From: Sporosarcina jiandibaonis
Lineage (GTDB): Bacteria > Bacillota > Bacilli > Bacillales_A > Planococcaceae
NCBI RefSeq assembly: GCF_013184495.1
Contig: NZ_JAAOIY010000003.1
Location: 248,001-312,000, forward strand
DNA length: 64,000 nt
Reading direction: 5' to 3'
Shown here: positions 10,372-19,451 of the stretch, piece by piece
Layout of the letters: the number at the start of each line of letters is the position of its first letter
Numbering within the stretch: the stretch's first letter is position 1
Position numbers and translations under genes: made by a program
Notes under the pieces: model-generated
The model's database searches: none
Told to the model about the DNA's origin: nothing
What the model saw: the letters and a program-made list of their open reading frames with translations, nothing else

Positions 10372-11226
10372 ATGATTTATTTTATTGATGGACACTTTAC
10401 GCGACGTGATGAACTTAGAATATCAATTGACGACAGAGGTTACTATTTTGGAGATGGCGTTTACGAAGTGATTAAAGTTTACAATGATGAGTTATTTACA
10501 TTGAAAGAGCACTTCCAGAGATTGTTTGCGAGTGCGGCAAAAATAAAAATGACAATTCCTTTTTCTGAACAACAGCTTATCGACGTAGCCAAAGAATTAA
10601 TAAAAGTAAATAAAATTTCGAATGGCCATATTTATATGCAAGTAACACGCGGGTCTTCACCGAGAACACATCATTTTCCAGATCCAGCGGTGTCAGCTGT
10701 TGTTACAGCCTATGCAGTGGAAGCGGAAAGACCTGTGGAAGACATGGAAAACGGAGTAGCGGTCAAGTCGGTTGATGATATTCGTTGGTTGCGCTGCGAT
10801 ATAAAAAGTTTGAATCTGCTCGGAAGTGTATTAGCGAAACAAGAAGCGCGTGAAGCGGGCTGTCCAGAAGCGATTCTCCACCGAGACGGAGTCGTGACAG
10901 AAGGCTCTTCGACAAATATGTTCGGAATAAAAGATGGAGTCGTCTATACGCATCCCGTTTCTAATTTAATATTAGAAGGCATAACCCGCCACGTCGTTCT
11001 AGATTTATGCAAGGACCTTGAAATTCCGGTGGTGGAAGAGGCGTTTACACTCGATGAAGCTTTTGAAATGGATGAGTTCTTTTACACATCGACAACTGCA
11101 GAAGTGATGCCGGTTACAGCCATTGATGGAATTGCAATAGGGAATGGCAAACGTGGAAGACTCACGAAAAAGTTGCAAGATGCATTTTCCGCGAAAATAC
11201 CTAGTCCGTTGAAAGGGTCAATTTAA
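10372..11226 (+). CDS. dat: D-amino acid transaminase
   Basis: A 284-residue fold-type IV PLP enzyme. MIYFIDGHFTRRDELRISIDDRGYYFGDGVYEVIK is the D-AAT N-terminus. The PLP lysine lies in CDIKSLNLLGS (about residue 145), and the cofactor phosphate region is VVTEGSSTNMFGI. It interconverts D-alanine and 2-oxoglutarate with pyruvate and D-glutamate, feeding peptidoglycan and poly-glutamate precursors. Length and motifs fit D-AAT better than branched-chain aminotransferase (IlvE is longer) or ADC lyase. The next gene starts 29 bases downstream. Confidence 0.93.
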   Translation: MIYFIDGHFTRRDELRISIDDRGYYFGDGVYEVIKVYNDELFTLKEHFQRLFASAAKIKMTIPFSEQQLIDVAKELIKVNKISNGHIYMQVTRGSSPRTHHFPDPAVSAVVTAYAVEAERPVEDMENGVAVKSVDDIRWLRCDIKSLNLLGSVLAKQEAREAGCPEAILHRDGVVTEGSSTNMFGIKDGVVYTHPVSNLILEGITRHVVLDLCKDLEIPVVEEAFTLDEAFEMDEFFYTSTTAEVMPVTAIDGIAIGNGKRGRLTKKLQDAFSAKIPSPLKGSI

Positions 11227-11255
11227 GCTAATAAATAACTTTTGGGGGAGAGATA

Positions 11256-12110
11256 ATGAACGAATTTATTTTTCATAATATGAAGTTGAACTGGTTAAAT
11301 GGGGGACTTAACTTTTTGGACGGCGGAACGATGTTTGGTCCGGTTCCAAAAGTCCTGTGGTCGCGCAGGTATGACGTAGATGAAAACAATTTGATTGAAT
11401 TACGGACTGATCCAATTCTACTTCAATATGAGGATAAGAATATTTTGATAGATACTGGGTTAGGAAATGGGAAACTCAATGATAAAATGAAGCGAAACCT
11501 TGGTGTTATTGATGAATCCCGTGTGGAGGAAAACCTGACTGAGTTTGGCCTGACACCGGCCGATATCGATATTATACTAATGACGCATTTACATAACGAC
11601 CATGCTGCAGGGCTGACAAAATGGGAAAACGAACAGCTGGTTTCTGTATTTCCGAATGCAGTCATCTACACTTCTCAAATAGAATGGGATGAAATGCGTG
11701 ACCCGAATATTCGGTCTAGAAACACCTATTGGAAGGAAAATTGGGAACCTGTCCAGGATCAAGTGGAGACGTTTGAAAATAGCCTGAGTGTACTTCCTGG
11801 AATTGAAATGATTCATACAGGGGGGCATAGCAACGGTCATTCTGTTATCAAATTAACGCAAAATGATGAGACGATTCTTCATATGGGTGATTTAATGCCG
11901 ACACATGCGCATAGCAATCCACTCTGGGTACTCGCGTATGATGATTATCCAATGGATTCGATTTATGCAAAAGAAAAACTCATGAAAGAAGCGCTTGAAG
12001 GGAATTATTGGTTTAGTTTTTACCATGACGCGGTTTACAGGCTTGTGAAATGGGACGAGTCAGGCAAGAAAATAGTCGAATGCGTAAAGAAGTCTAAATT
12101 TCATGATTAA
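11256..12110 (+). CDS. ytnP: Metallo-beta-lactamase fold hydrolase, YtnP lactonase-like
   Basis: 284 residues with the zinc-binding HxHxDH motif as [12 protein letters not shown] (about residues 109-120), downstream ligands in [10 protein letters not shown] and [10 protein letters not shown], and a final His in [11 protein letters not shown]. The overall pattern [20 protein letters not shown] matches YtnP, reported in B. subtilis as a quorum-quenching N-acyl-homoserine-lactonase homolog. The substrate here is inferred. A strong GGGGGAGA site precedes ATG 11256. It probably shares a transcript with dat, and a terminator follows. Confidence 0.88.
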   Translation: MNEFIFHNMKLNWLNGGLNFLDGGTMFGPVPKVLWSRRYDVDENNLIELRTDPILLQYEDKNILIDTGLGNGKLNDKMKRNLGVIDESRVEENLTEFGLTPADIDIILMTHLHNDHAAGLTKWENEQLVSVFPNAVIYTSQIEWDEMRDPNIRSRNTYWKENWEPVQDQVETFENSLSVLPGIEMIHTGGHSNGHSVIKLTQNDETILHMGDLMPTHAHSNPLWVLAYDDYPMDSIYAKEKLMKEALEGNYWFSFYHDAVYRLVKWDESGKKIVECVKKSKFHD

Positions 12111-12116
12111 TGAACA

Positions 12117-12164
12117 AAAAAACCGTTACCTGTTGGGGCATCCCTAGGTAACGGTTTATTTTTT
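12117..12164. terminator. Terminator after ytnP
   Basis: AACCGTTACCT...AGGTAACGGTT hairpin with flanking A and T runs. It lies between convergent genes and can serve both. Confidence 0.87.
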
Positions 12165-12477
12165 ATACTTTAGTGAGTTCGACAACAGTGCCTGTTGATG
12201 AATTTGCGGCAAATTCGAATTGTTCGAGTTCGCCGTTCTTAATGCGGGAGATACCTCCGCGGTAGACATTCATTTTAATTACATTATTTTGAAAAGGCTC
12301 GGGCTTCATAACAATCCAAGAGCCGTCAATCGGACCTTCTTCTTTAAAAGAATCTTTTATCGTTTTTAATACAGAATCGGCAGGAACATTTGGATCAACA
12401 CGGTCAATGACTTTACTAACGACAATGCCGGCCGCGATACCTGTTAAAATTCCAGCTAAAAATTCTTTAAACTTCAT
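12163..12477 (-). CDS. ytzB: Small membrane-anchored protein, YtzB-like
   Basis: 104 residues. An N-terminal glycine/alanine-rich hydrophobic segment (FLAGILTGIAAGIVVSKVI) would anchor it. The rest resembles a single PepSY-like repeat: GPIDGSWIVMKPEPF, VYRGGISR and a C-terminal STGTVVELTKV. ATG 12477 has GGGAGG 9 bases upstream; an upstream TTG/ATG extension has no ribosome site. The function is unknown. PepSY domains are often proposed to inhibit peptidases, and it sits back-to-back with an M42 aminopeptidase gene, but any link is speculation. Confidence 0.7.
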   Translation of the reverse strand: MKFKEFLAGILTGIAAGIVVSKVIDRVDPNVPADSVLKTIKDSFKEEGPIDGSWIVMKPEPFQNNVIKMNVYRGGISRIKNGELEQFEFAANSSTGTVVELTKV

Positions 12478-12604
12478 TAAATGTAACCTCCCAACAAGTC
12501 TTTTGGTTAAGTGTAACACAAATTAAGGTAAAGCAGTATGATTTCATGAATCAAAAAAATAATTCGATTCCCTAAATTAAATGGAATATTCCTGAATAAT
12601 CGTC

Positions 12605-12620
12605 TACACTGAATAGTGTA
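12605..12620. promoter_or_regulatory. Inverted repeat upstream of ytoP, possible operator
   Basis: TACACT-GAAT-AGTGTA is a perfect 6-bp dyad in an AT-rich divergent intergenic region, about 100 bp before the M42 peptidase start. No regulator is assigned. Confidence 0.35.
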
Positions 12621-12636
12621 CATATTTAATTTAGAG

Positions 12637-12712
12637 AACTATTTTCACGAAAAAATAGGTAACTATTTTTACCGAAAAAATGGGAAAACTAATTTTATTG
12701 AAAAACTGGGGG
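12637..12712 (+). repeat. Three tandem imperfect 24-26-bp repeats in the ytoP leader
   Basis: Units begin at 12637, 12661 and 12687 and follow the pattern AACTATTTT(N3)GAAAAAAT then a G run. The last unit ends in CTGGGGG, which is the ribosome site of ytoP. The earlier two look like decayed duplicates of the same leader segment. Confidence 0.7.
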
Positions 12713-12720
12713 CTATTATA

Positions 12721-13794
12721 ATGGAAAAAGACACTTTGAAAATGTTTAAAACATTAACTGAACTACCAGGTGCACCGGGCAACGAACATGCGGTGCGTAA
12801 TTATATGCGAGAAGAACTTGCCAAGTATTCAGATGAAATAGTTCAAGACAATCTTGGTGGAATATTCGGAGTTAGAAAAGGCCCTGATAATAGTCCCCGT
12901 ATTATGGTTGCGGGTCATATGGACGAAGTGGGATTCATGGTAAGCGCGGTCACAGACAACGGCATGATTCGTTTTCAAACACTGGGCGGTTGGTGGAGCC
13001 AAGTATTACTTGCGCAGCGTGTGGAAATCATTACAAATAATGGTCCAGTAGTCGGGGTTATTGGATCGATACCGCCGCATCTACTAAGTGATGAAATCCG
13101 AAATAAACCGATGGATATAAAAAACATGTTGATTGATATAGGGGCGGATGATAAAGAGGATGCGAAAAAGATCGGCATTCGACCAGGCCAACAAATAGTC
13201 CCGATTTGTCCGTTTACACCGATGGCGAACGATAAGAAAATTCTTGCGAAAGCATGGGATAATCGCTACGGTTGCGGACTTGCAATTGAGTTATTGAAAG
13301 AAGTTCACAGGAAAGAATTGCCGAATACATTGTATTCCGGAGCCAACGTATTAGAAGAAGTGGGGCTTCGCGGCGCACAAGCGGCTGCAACGATGATTGA
13401 TCCGGATGTATTTTTTGCTTTAGATGCAAGCCCTGCAAATGATGCTTCGGGGGATGAGAATGAATTCGGTCAACTTGGAGAAGGTGCGCTTTTACGTATT
13501 ATGGACCGCTCTATGGTAACCCATCGCGGAATGCGGGAATTTATATTAGATACTGCTGAAACGCATAACATTACGTATCAGTATTTCATCTCGCAAGGCG
13601 GAACTGACGCGGGACGCGTGCATATGACTAATGAAGGGGTTCCAAGTGCGGTCATCGGAATTTGTTCCCGTTATATTCATACGGCTGCATCGATCATTCA
13701 CACAGACGACTATGCTGCGGCAAAAGAACTTCTTGTTAAACTTGTTACTTCCTGTGATAAAACGACACTTGAGACAATCAAAAGCAACGTGTAA
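12721..13794 (+). CDS. ytoP: M42 family aminopeptidase, YtoP-like (glutamyl aminopeptidase/endoglucanase M fold)
   Basis: A 357-residue di-zinc peptidase. Metal-site motifs in order are [11 protein letters not shown] (His/Asp), [15 protein letters not shown] (bridging Asp), [10 protein letters not shown] (catalytic Glu-Glu) and [10 protein letters not shown], with the last ligand in [12 protein letters not shown]42 enzymes remove N-terminal residues from short peptides in the cytoplasm as large tetrahedral complexes. ATG 12721 follows GGGGG by about 8 bases. The frame stays open about 105 bases upstream through three short repeats, but homology starts at [12 protein letters not shown]. It is followed by a dispersed repeat rather than an obvious terminator. 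Confidence 0.93.
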   Translation: MEKDTLKMFKTLTELPGAPGNEHAVRNYMREELAKYSDEIVQDNLGGIFGVRKGPDNSPRIMVAGHMDEVGFMVSAVTDNGMIRFQTLGGWWSQVLLAQRVEIITNNGPVVGVIGSIPPHLLSDEIRNKPMDIKNMLIDIGADDKEDAKKIGIRPGQQIVPICPFTPMANDKKILAKAWDNRYGCGLAIELLKEVHRKELPNTLYSGANVLEEVGLRGAQAAATMIDPDVFFALDASPANDASGDENEFGQLGEGALLRIMDRSMVTHRGMREFILDTAETHNITYQYFISQGGTDAGRVHMTNEGVPSAVIGICSRYIHTAASIIHTDDYAAAKELLVKLVTSCDKTTLETIKSNV

Positions 13795-13814
13795 TTCGAA
13801 TTACGATTCGGACC

Positions 13815-13972
13815 GTTGATTTCCATTCCGGGCGGCGCTTTCCTGCGGGCGAGCGCGAAAATCGGAAAGATAAAGTTCAATCTTTCCCTGCCGCTTCCCT
13901 CGCTATGCTCAGTCCAGGGTCTCGGCTGTCTCGCTATTTCCGCGGGAGTCGCCGCCCTCCACTCCAATCAAC
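13815..13972 (-). repeat. Dispersed Bacillales-type intergenic repeat, copy in reverse orientation
   Basis: The ends are inverted repeats: GTTGATTTCC at 13815 and its counterpart TCCAATCAAC ending at 13972. Read on the minus strand it begins GTTGATTGGAGTGGAGGGCG and ends GGAATGGAAATCAAC, matching the copy at 39725-39853 at both ends and in the GACTCC...GAGACC segment. It is GC-rich against an AT-rich background and has no coding frame. The middle has diverged or gained about 30 bp relative to the other copy. Confidence 0.8.
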
Positions 13973-14079
13973 TACTTTCACAAAACTTTGATTGTCAATA
14001 TATCCTATATCAAATAGTGTAAATGTAAAAATCCACCAAGGAAAACCAACTCTATTTTAACATGAAGGTGTGAATATTA

Positions 14080-14610
14080 ATGAACTTTATAATCGGAACA
14101 ACAAATAAAGCAAAGCTCCGAGCGTGCGAAGAGGTATTAAAAGAGTACTATCCACATTCGAAAATTACTGGGAGAAGTGTCAGTTCAGATGTTTCAGAAC
14201 AACCTTTCGGGGATGAGGAAACGCAAGTGGGGGCGTTGAATCGTGCAAGGAACGCGAGTGATTCTGAAGAAAATGCCATCGGGATCGGGTTAGAGGGCGG
14301 CGTTAGATTGATCAATGAGCAGCTATACATATGCAATTGGGGAGCGTTACATCTACCTGACGGAACCGAATTCACTGCAGGCGGAGCGCAAATCCTTTTG
14401 CCCGATGAAATTGCACGTGAAGTGCGAAGCGGAAAAGAATTGGGACCTGTCGTCGATCATTATTTTAGTAAGAAAAATGTTCGCCACAATGAAGGAGCAA
14501 TCGGCATATTGACGAATGGAGCAGTTAGTAGAACAGATCTTTTTGCACACGTCATACATCTATTAATCGGTCAATGGCGATATTCAACTGTAATAGAACA
14601 AAAGAAGTAG
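14080..14610 (+). CDS. DUF84 family non-canonical purine NTP phosphatase (inosine/xanthosine triphosphatase-like)
   Basis: A 176-residue protein of the YjjX/DUF84 group, which hydrolyses ITP/XTP and so keeps damaged purines out of nucleic acids. It begins IIGTTNKAKLRACEEVL, the same nucleotide-binding N-terminus as Ham1-fold enzymes. It continues with ETQVGALNRARNA and AIGIGLEGGV, then LGPVVDHYF and NEGAIGILTNGAVSRTDLF. AAGGTG lies before ATG 14080. Family membership is clear; the exact nucleotide preference is not visible. Confidence 0.85.
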   Translation: MNFIIGTTNKAKLRACEEVLKEYYPHSKITGRSVSSDVSEQPFGDEETQVGALNRARNASDSEENAIGIGLEGGVRLINEQLYICNWGALHLPDGTEFTAGGAQILLPDEIAREVRSGKELGPVVDHYFSKKNVRHNEGAIGILTNGAVSRTDLFAHVIHLLIGQWRYSTVIEQKK

Positions 14611-14695
14611 TCCTTTTCTACAGTCTAATGGGTTGCAACTACGCATAAACAACCTTAAAATAATAATATACACTAAACAGATTGGAGGAAATCGA

Positions 14696-15208
14696 ATGTT
14701 CCGCTCATGGAAATTCATATTCCTTGTAATAGTATCAGTTTTTTTTCTTGCAGCATGCGGTAAATCCCTAGAAGTCAGAATAGGGGAAGGTTTAAGATCT
14801 GCTGAAAAAGTATTTTATGAAAACAATAAAGTTGCAAATGAGCAAATCGATGGCGTAAAATTTTATAAGCCGAGTGAATTCACTATTAAAGAAGGATCAG
14901 ATTCCCAAAACATCATTTTAACGACGAAAAAAGATACTTTCATCTTGTTCAATAATCCAAATGAAAAAATGGACAGCCGCCTCTTTTATGATTTATTGAA
15001 AGCAGACGATACGAAAAAAATTATTGACGAAAAAACATTTACTGACGGAGATATATTTGGATTCGCTGCAGTGGTTGAAAATAATGACACAGTGGAATTA
15101 ATAGCAAGTGTAGGCGGTACAAAAATCACAACACTCGCGAAAAAAAGAGATGTAGCAAGTCATTTAACAGTTATGATGGAAATACTGCGTTCAATTCAGA
15201 AAAAATAA
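14696..15208 (+). CDS. Small lipoprotein of unknown function
   Basis: 170 residues. A type II signal peptide (MFRSWKFIFLVIVSVFFLAACG, lipobox LAAC with Cys at about residue 22) predicts attachment to the outer face of the membrane. The mature part is charged, with no domain I recognise. ATG 14696 follows TTGGAGGAA by 6-7 bases; the frame is open further upstream but without a site. It lies between DUF84 and ytpQ. B. subtilis has a thioredoxin-like gene (ytpP) near this position, but this protein has no CxxC and is not that gene. Confidence 0.75.
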   Translation: MFRSWKFIFLVIVSVFFLAACGKSLEVRIGEGLRSAEKVFYENNKVANEQIDGVKFYKPSEFTIKEGSDSQNIILTTKKDTFILFNNPNEKMDSRLFYDLLKADDTKKIIDEKTFTDGDIFGFAAVVENNDTVELIASVGGTKITTLAKKRDVASHLTVMMEILRSIQKK

Positions 15209-15223
15209 TAACAAAAAAATAAC

Positions 15224-15263
15224 GAACGGTATGCCGTGAAGTACGACGGAAACCGTTCTTTTT
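15224..15263 (+). terminator. Terminator after the lipoprotein gene
   Basis: GAACGGT...ACCGTTC outer stem with an inner CCGT/ACGG helix, then a T run ending just before the ytpQ ribosome site. Confidence 0.75.
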
Positions 15264-15282
15264 AATGGAGGATGTTTAAATA

Positions 15283-16095
15283 ATGAAATCGAATGAACTT
15301 GTAAACATTCTTAAAAAACGTTTGCCTTCAGATAATTTCGTATGGAAATTCGATGCGAAAGCAGATAAAGTCCGTCTTGATCATAAATTATTGAACAAGG
15401 GGATGGATATTTCATTACCCGAGATCATTTCGAAATATAATGAGAGAAAAGATGTTGCGATAGATGAAATCGTCTATACGATCGAAGCTACATTCCAAGC
15501 AATGGAAATCGAGCATACGGAAGGGTTTAAAGCTGACAGACCGGTTTACCCGGTTATTAGATCGACTTCTTTCCCGGAAGAAACAGCCGAAGGTAAACGT
15601 TTCATCATGAAAGATCATACAGCTGAGACAAGAATTTACTATGCTTTGGATTTAGGAAAAACATATCGTTTAATTGATGAAGGCATGTTGGATGCACTTG
15701 GTCAAACCGAAACTGAACTAATGGAAGCGGCGCTTTTTCGCGTCAGGTCATTACCGACATCTATGAAAAAAGATGAAGTTGACGGTAATTTCTACTACTT
15801 CATAAATAACAATGATGGGTACGACGCGAGCCGTATTTTGAATAGCGCATTCCTAAAGGAAATGGAAGGAAAAATTGAAGGAGACATGACCGTTTCAGTT
15901 CCGCATCAAGATGTGTTGATTATCGGTGACATTCGAAACAAGACGGGTTATGACGTACTTGCGCAAATGACGATGCATTTCTTTACTAAAGGGACTGTTC
16001 CAGTCACATCGTTGTCTTTTATCTATGAAGACGGAAAATTAGAGCCTATTTTCATCATGGCGAAAAATCGTGTTGCACGAAGGAAAGGAAAATAG
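15283..16095 (+). CDS. ytpQ: DUF1444 family protein YtpQ
   Basis: 270 residues, the usual size for YtpQ. It begins [24 protein letters not shown] and contains [13 protein letters not shown], which fits the DUF1444 pattern. There is no signal peptide or membrane segment, so it should be cytoplasmic. The biochemical function of the family is unknown to me. The ytpQ-ytpR-sftA order is the same as in B. subtilis, and ytpR starts 5 bases after this stop, so the two are co-translated. GGAGG precedes ATG 15283. Confidence 0.85.
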   Translation: MKSNELVNILKKRLPSDNFVWKFDAKADKVRLDHKLLNKGMDISLPEIISKYNERKDVAIDEIVYTIEATFQAMEIEHTEGFKADRPVYPVIRSTSFPEETAEGKRFIMKDHTAETRIYYALDLGKTYRLIDEGMLDALGQTETELMEAALFRVRSLPTSMKKDEVDGNFYYFINNNDGYDASRILNSAFLKEMEGKIEGDMTVSVPHQDVLIIGDIRNKTGYDVLAQMTMHFFTKGTVPVTSLSFIYEDGKLEPIFIMAKNRVARRKGK

Positions 16096-16099
16096 TAAA

Positions 16100-16705
16100 A
16101 TGATTATTTTTTATAATGAAAAAGGTGTTGGAGATGTACTATTAGTACAGCTTGAATTAGAAAAGTCGAAAGAAATTTTGACGGAAAAACTCGGTGATGT
16201 AGCTGTTATAAAAGATGCGGAAACACAAAAAGCAGTCGCGTTCAATCTATTTAACGCTTCAAAATATTTAAAAGTGGAAGCGAACGGAGAAGTTGAATTA
16301 ACGGAAGAAATTATCGAGAAAGTACGACTCGCGCTACGTGAGAATAATGTGGATTTGGAGCTTGATGTTGATTTATCGCCAAAGTTTGTTGTCGGCCACG
16401 TTATTAAAAAAGAAAAGCACCCCAATGCTGACAGACTTAATGTTTGTACAGTAGATGTTGGAGATGAAACGCTTCAAATAGTTTGCGGGGCTTCGAATGT
16501 AGACGAAAATCAAAAAGTAGTAGTCGCAAAAGTGGGAGCAGTTATGCCTTCCGGTTTGGTCATCAAAGATGCTGAACTTCGCGGAGTTCCGTCGTCAGGA
16601 ATGATTTGCTCTGCATCTGAATTAGCTTTACCGGATGCGGAGGAAGGTTCGGGCATCCTGGTTCTAGACGAAAAAAGTGTTATTGGACAACCATTTATAA
16701 AGTAA
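16100..16705 (+). CDS. ytpR: tRNA-binding domain protein YtpR
   Basis: 201 residues, the same length as B. subtilis YtpR. The C-terminal half is an EMAP/Trbp111-type OB fold ([57 protein letters not shown]) like the tRNA-binding domain of PheT and MetS. The N-terminal half is a YtpR-specific domain. It is stand-alone, so it is not itself a synthetase. ATG 16100 follows AAGGAAAA; an in-frame upstream start would overlap ytpQ. A hairpin follows. Confidence 0.88.
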   Translation: MIIFYNEKGVGDVLLVQLELEKSKEILTEKLGDVAVIKDAETQKAVAFNLFNASKYLKVEANGEVELTEEIIEKVRLALRENNVDLELDVDLSPKFVVGHVIKKEKHPNADRLNVCTVDVGDETLQIVCGASNVDENQKVVVAKVGAVMPSGLVIKDAELRGVPSSGMICSASELALPDAEEGSGILVLDEKSVIGQPFIK

Positions 16706-16712
16706 CAAACGA

Positions 16713-16745
16713 AAAAACGTACCTTGTGGTACGTTTTTCTTATTT
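16713..16745 (+). terminator. Terminator of ytpQR
   Basis: AAAAACGTACC-TTGT-GGTACGTTTTT hairpin followed by a T-rich tail. Confidence 0.85.
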
Positions 16746-16756
16746 TAGTATAAAAT

Positions 16757-16786
16757 TTGATTTAAGCTTTGTTAAACTGCTAAAAT
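16757..16786 (+). promoter_or_regulatory. Probable sigma-A promoter of sftA
   Basis: TTGATT, an 18-bp spacer, then TAAAAT, ending about 30 bp before the start of sftA. Confidence 0.55.
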
Positions 16787-16816
16787 AGACTAATCGATAT
16801 GAAATGAGTGATTTAC

Positions 16817-19330
16817 TTGAGTTGGTTTAAAAGAATACTAGACCGATTAGTTACTGAAAAAGATGAAGAAAGCGAAGATGCATTCGAACAACATGCTAAC
16901 GCTACAGTAGAGCAGGAAGTAAAAGAACGTCCAACATTTCGTTTTCCGATCATTACGGATGCTGAGATTTATGGTTGGGACGATGACGAAGAGAATACTC
17001 AAATTATGAAAATTAAAAATGAGCCCCAAAAAACGATTGATGAAGAATTTGAAACGGTCCCGCTGTATCAAAATGAAAGATGGCCTGGAAAAAAAGTTCA
17101 AACGAATATTCATCGATCAGGTAAACAAAAGGAAAATACCAAGATTGTTGAAACTGAAACCATCGAAGAACGGGTTGAACCTAAACCGCTTTTGAAAGGA
17201 ACGCGGAGTTTCAGCGCGACACATGTACCATCGCCTATATATGGTTTTTCGGATCGGAAACCGACCCTAGAAGAACTCAAACTTAAATCTAAACTTATGG
17301 AACAGTTGAATGACAAATTCACACTGCAAAAACCAGTTGAACCTACAATAAACGATGAACAGCCTATGATAGGTTCCTATGAAAACTCTTTCTTGGAACC
17401 AGATGAAGTGGTGGAAGAATTATTTCAGGATGAAGAAATAATTCATCGTAATGAAGAAGTCGAATTTAATTCTGAGCCTGTAGAGCCAGTGGAAGACAAC
17501 TTTACAATACAGAAAGAAGAACTAGAAGAATCTACTATAGTAGAAGAACAACCTATTTCGGATTCCTATCATGAGTATATTTTGGAATCAGAAGGACATG
17601 AAGAAGAATCGATAATGGGAGAAGAACCCTTTGTTGAAAACGAACCAGAACCGGAAACGGAACCGGAACCGGAACCAGAACCAGAACCGGAACCAGAACC
17701 AATAATCAAACCATCGAATGATGAAGTTGAACGACAGCCAGAAAGGAATAAAGAACGCATCGTTCCTTTCAATGTATTAATGTTGAAAAGTGATAAAGCA
17801 AAGCTTGCCACCAAACAACCAGTACAGAATAATAAACAACCGGAAGTAATAGAACAAAAAGTTGTTGCAGAAGAAATAACGAGTCATTCTGAAAACCCGG
17901 AAGAAGAACATTATGTATTTCCATCATCGGATTTATTAATCGCGCCTGAATTACAAATCGAAGATACGGAATGGCTTCAATCCCAATCTGATAAACTTGA
18001 AGAGTCCTTATCACATTTCGGCGTGCAGGCAACAGTAATTGAAGCTGTTCAAGGACCTACAGTAACCCGTTTTGAATTGACGGTAGGGCAGGGGACCAAA
18101 GTCAGTCGCGTTCGGAACTTGACGGATGATTTGAAACTGACATTAGCTGCAAAAGAAATAAGGATTCAAGCGCCGATTCCGGGTAAAAGTTCAATCGGCA
18201 TTGAAATACCCAACCGAAAAACAAGACCGGTTCGAATATCCGAAGTCATTAATTCAACGGAATTTCAACAGTCAACTTCGCCGCTCGAGGCAGTTCTTGG
18301 CCTCGGCTTAACTGGCGAGCCTATAACGCTAGATTTGCGAAAAATGCCGCACGGATTAATTGCCGGAGCCACAGGATCTGGTAAATCAGTTTGCATTAAT
18401 TCACTTCTTGTCAGTCTGCTTTACAAAGCAACGCCTACAGACTTAAAGATGATGCTTATTGATCCGAAAATGGTTGAGTTGGCACCGTTTAATGGAATAC
18501 CGCATCTAATCAGTCCTGTTATTACAGATGTGAAAGCAGCGACAGCCGCTTTAAAGTGGGCAGTCAATGAAATGGAAAGACGGTATGAACTCCTGGCGCA
18601 TATGGGCGTCCGCGATATTGAACGCTATAACAAAGTTGCGGAGGATAACGGCCAATATTCATTGAAGATGCCTTATCTATTAATCGTCATCGATGAACTT
18701 TCAGATTTGATGATGATGTCGCCAGCTGATGTAGAAGTGTCGATTATTCGAATTGCCCAAAAAGCGCGGGCTTGCGGAATCCATTTGATCATCGCTACCC
18801 AACGTCCGTCCGTTGATGTTATTACGGGTACTATCAAAGCAAATATACCGACACGTATTGCATTTTCCGTTTCATCGCAGGTTGACTCTAGAACAATTAT
18901 CGATACAATAGGTGCAGAGCGCCTTCTTGGCAAAGGGGATATGTTGTATCTAGGAAATGGTCAATCAGCCTCTGTTCGATTGCAGGGCACATTTGTAACG
19001 GATGACGAGATTGAACGTATAATAGAACATGTTCAACGTGAAGCTGCGCCCGAATATTTGTTCGGGCAAGAAGAGTTATTGAAAACTGCGGTTGAGGAAG
19101 AGGAAACGGATCCTTTATTTGAGGAGGCTTGTTTATTTATTTACGAGCAAGGAAGTGCCTCTACATCACTCTTGCAACGCAAGTTCAGTATTGGCTATAA
19201 CCGAGCTGCGAGGTTGATGGACAGTATTGAAAAGCATGGCTTCATTTCGGAGCAAAGAGGTAGTCGCGCGCGTGATGTTTTCATAACGGAAAGCGATCTA
19301 GAACGGCTCGCGGAAGTTACTTCTTATTAA
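16817..19330 (+). CDS. sftA: Septum-associated DNA translocase SftA (FtsK/SpoIIIE family)
   Basis: About 837 residues with no membrane segments, unlike SpoIIIE, which defines the soluble SftA type that pumps DNA away from the closing septum. A long acidic, low-complexity N-terminal half (about residues 1-390) includes a run of Glu-Pro pairs near residue 280. The motor follows, with Walker A GATGSGKSVCINS and Walker B PYLLIVIDELSDLM. The C-terminal winged-helix gamma domain is DPLFEEACLFIYEQGSAS to the end. I start at TTG 16817 (MSWFKR), matching the conserved MSW start; GTG 16808 is an alternative. Neither has a strong ribosome site. Confidence 0.93.
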   Translation: MSWFKRILDRLVTEKDEESEDAFEQHANATVEQEVKERPTFRFPIITDAEIYGWDDDEENTQIMKIKNEPQKTIDEEFETVPLYQNERWPGKKVQTNIHRSGKQKENTKIVETETIEERVEPKPLLKGTRSFSATHVPSPIYGFSDRKPTLEELKLKSKLMEQLNDKFTLQKPVEPTINDEQPMIGSYENSFLEPDEVVEELFQDEEIIHRNEEVEFNSEPVEPVEDNFTIQKEELEESTIVEEQPISDSYHEYILESEGHEEESIMGEEPFVENEPEPETEPEPEPEPEPEPEPIIKPSNDEVERQPERNKERIVPFNVLMLKSDKAKLATKQPVQNNKQPEVIEQKVVAEEITSHSENPEEEHYVFPSSDLLIAPELQIEDTEWLQSQSDKLEESLSHFGVQATVIEAVQGPTVTRFELTVGQGTKVSRVRNLTDDLKLTLAAKEIRIQAPIPGKSSIGIEIPNRKTRPVRISEVINSTEFQQSTSPLEAVLGLGLTGEPITLDLRKMPHGLIAGATGSGKSVCINSLLVSLLYKATPTDLKMMLIDPKMVELAPFNGIPHLISPVITDVKAATAALKWAVNEMERRYELLAHMGVRDIERYNKVAEDNGQYSLKMPYLLIVIDELSDLMMMSPADVEVSIIRIAQKARACGIHLIIATQRPSVDVITGTIKANIPTRIAFSVSSQVDSRTIIDTIGAERLLGKGDMLYLGNGQSASVRLQGTFVTDDEIERIIEHVQREAAPEYLFGQEELLKTAVEEEETDPLFEEACLFIYEQGSASTSLLQRKFSIGYNRAARLMDSIEKHGFISEQRGSRARDVFITESDLERLAEVTSY

Positions 19331-19342
19331 TATATATAACTA

Positions 19343-19392
19343 ACCTATAAATTCATTATTTATAGTTACCTATAAATGCATAATTTATAGTT
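19343..19392. repeat. Tandem pair of 25-bp palindromic units between sftA and murC
   Basis: 19343-19367 and 19368-19392 are adjacent copies differing at only 2 of 25 positions. Each is itself a dyad, CTATAAAT-N5-ATTTATAG. They lie 60-110 bp before the murC start. Confidence 0.85.
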
Positions 19393-19451
19393 GAAACGGG
19401 AATAATTAAACGAGTATTAAGGGTACCAAAAAGGTCCCAGGAGGTTACCAT

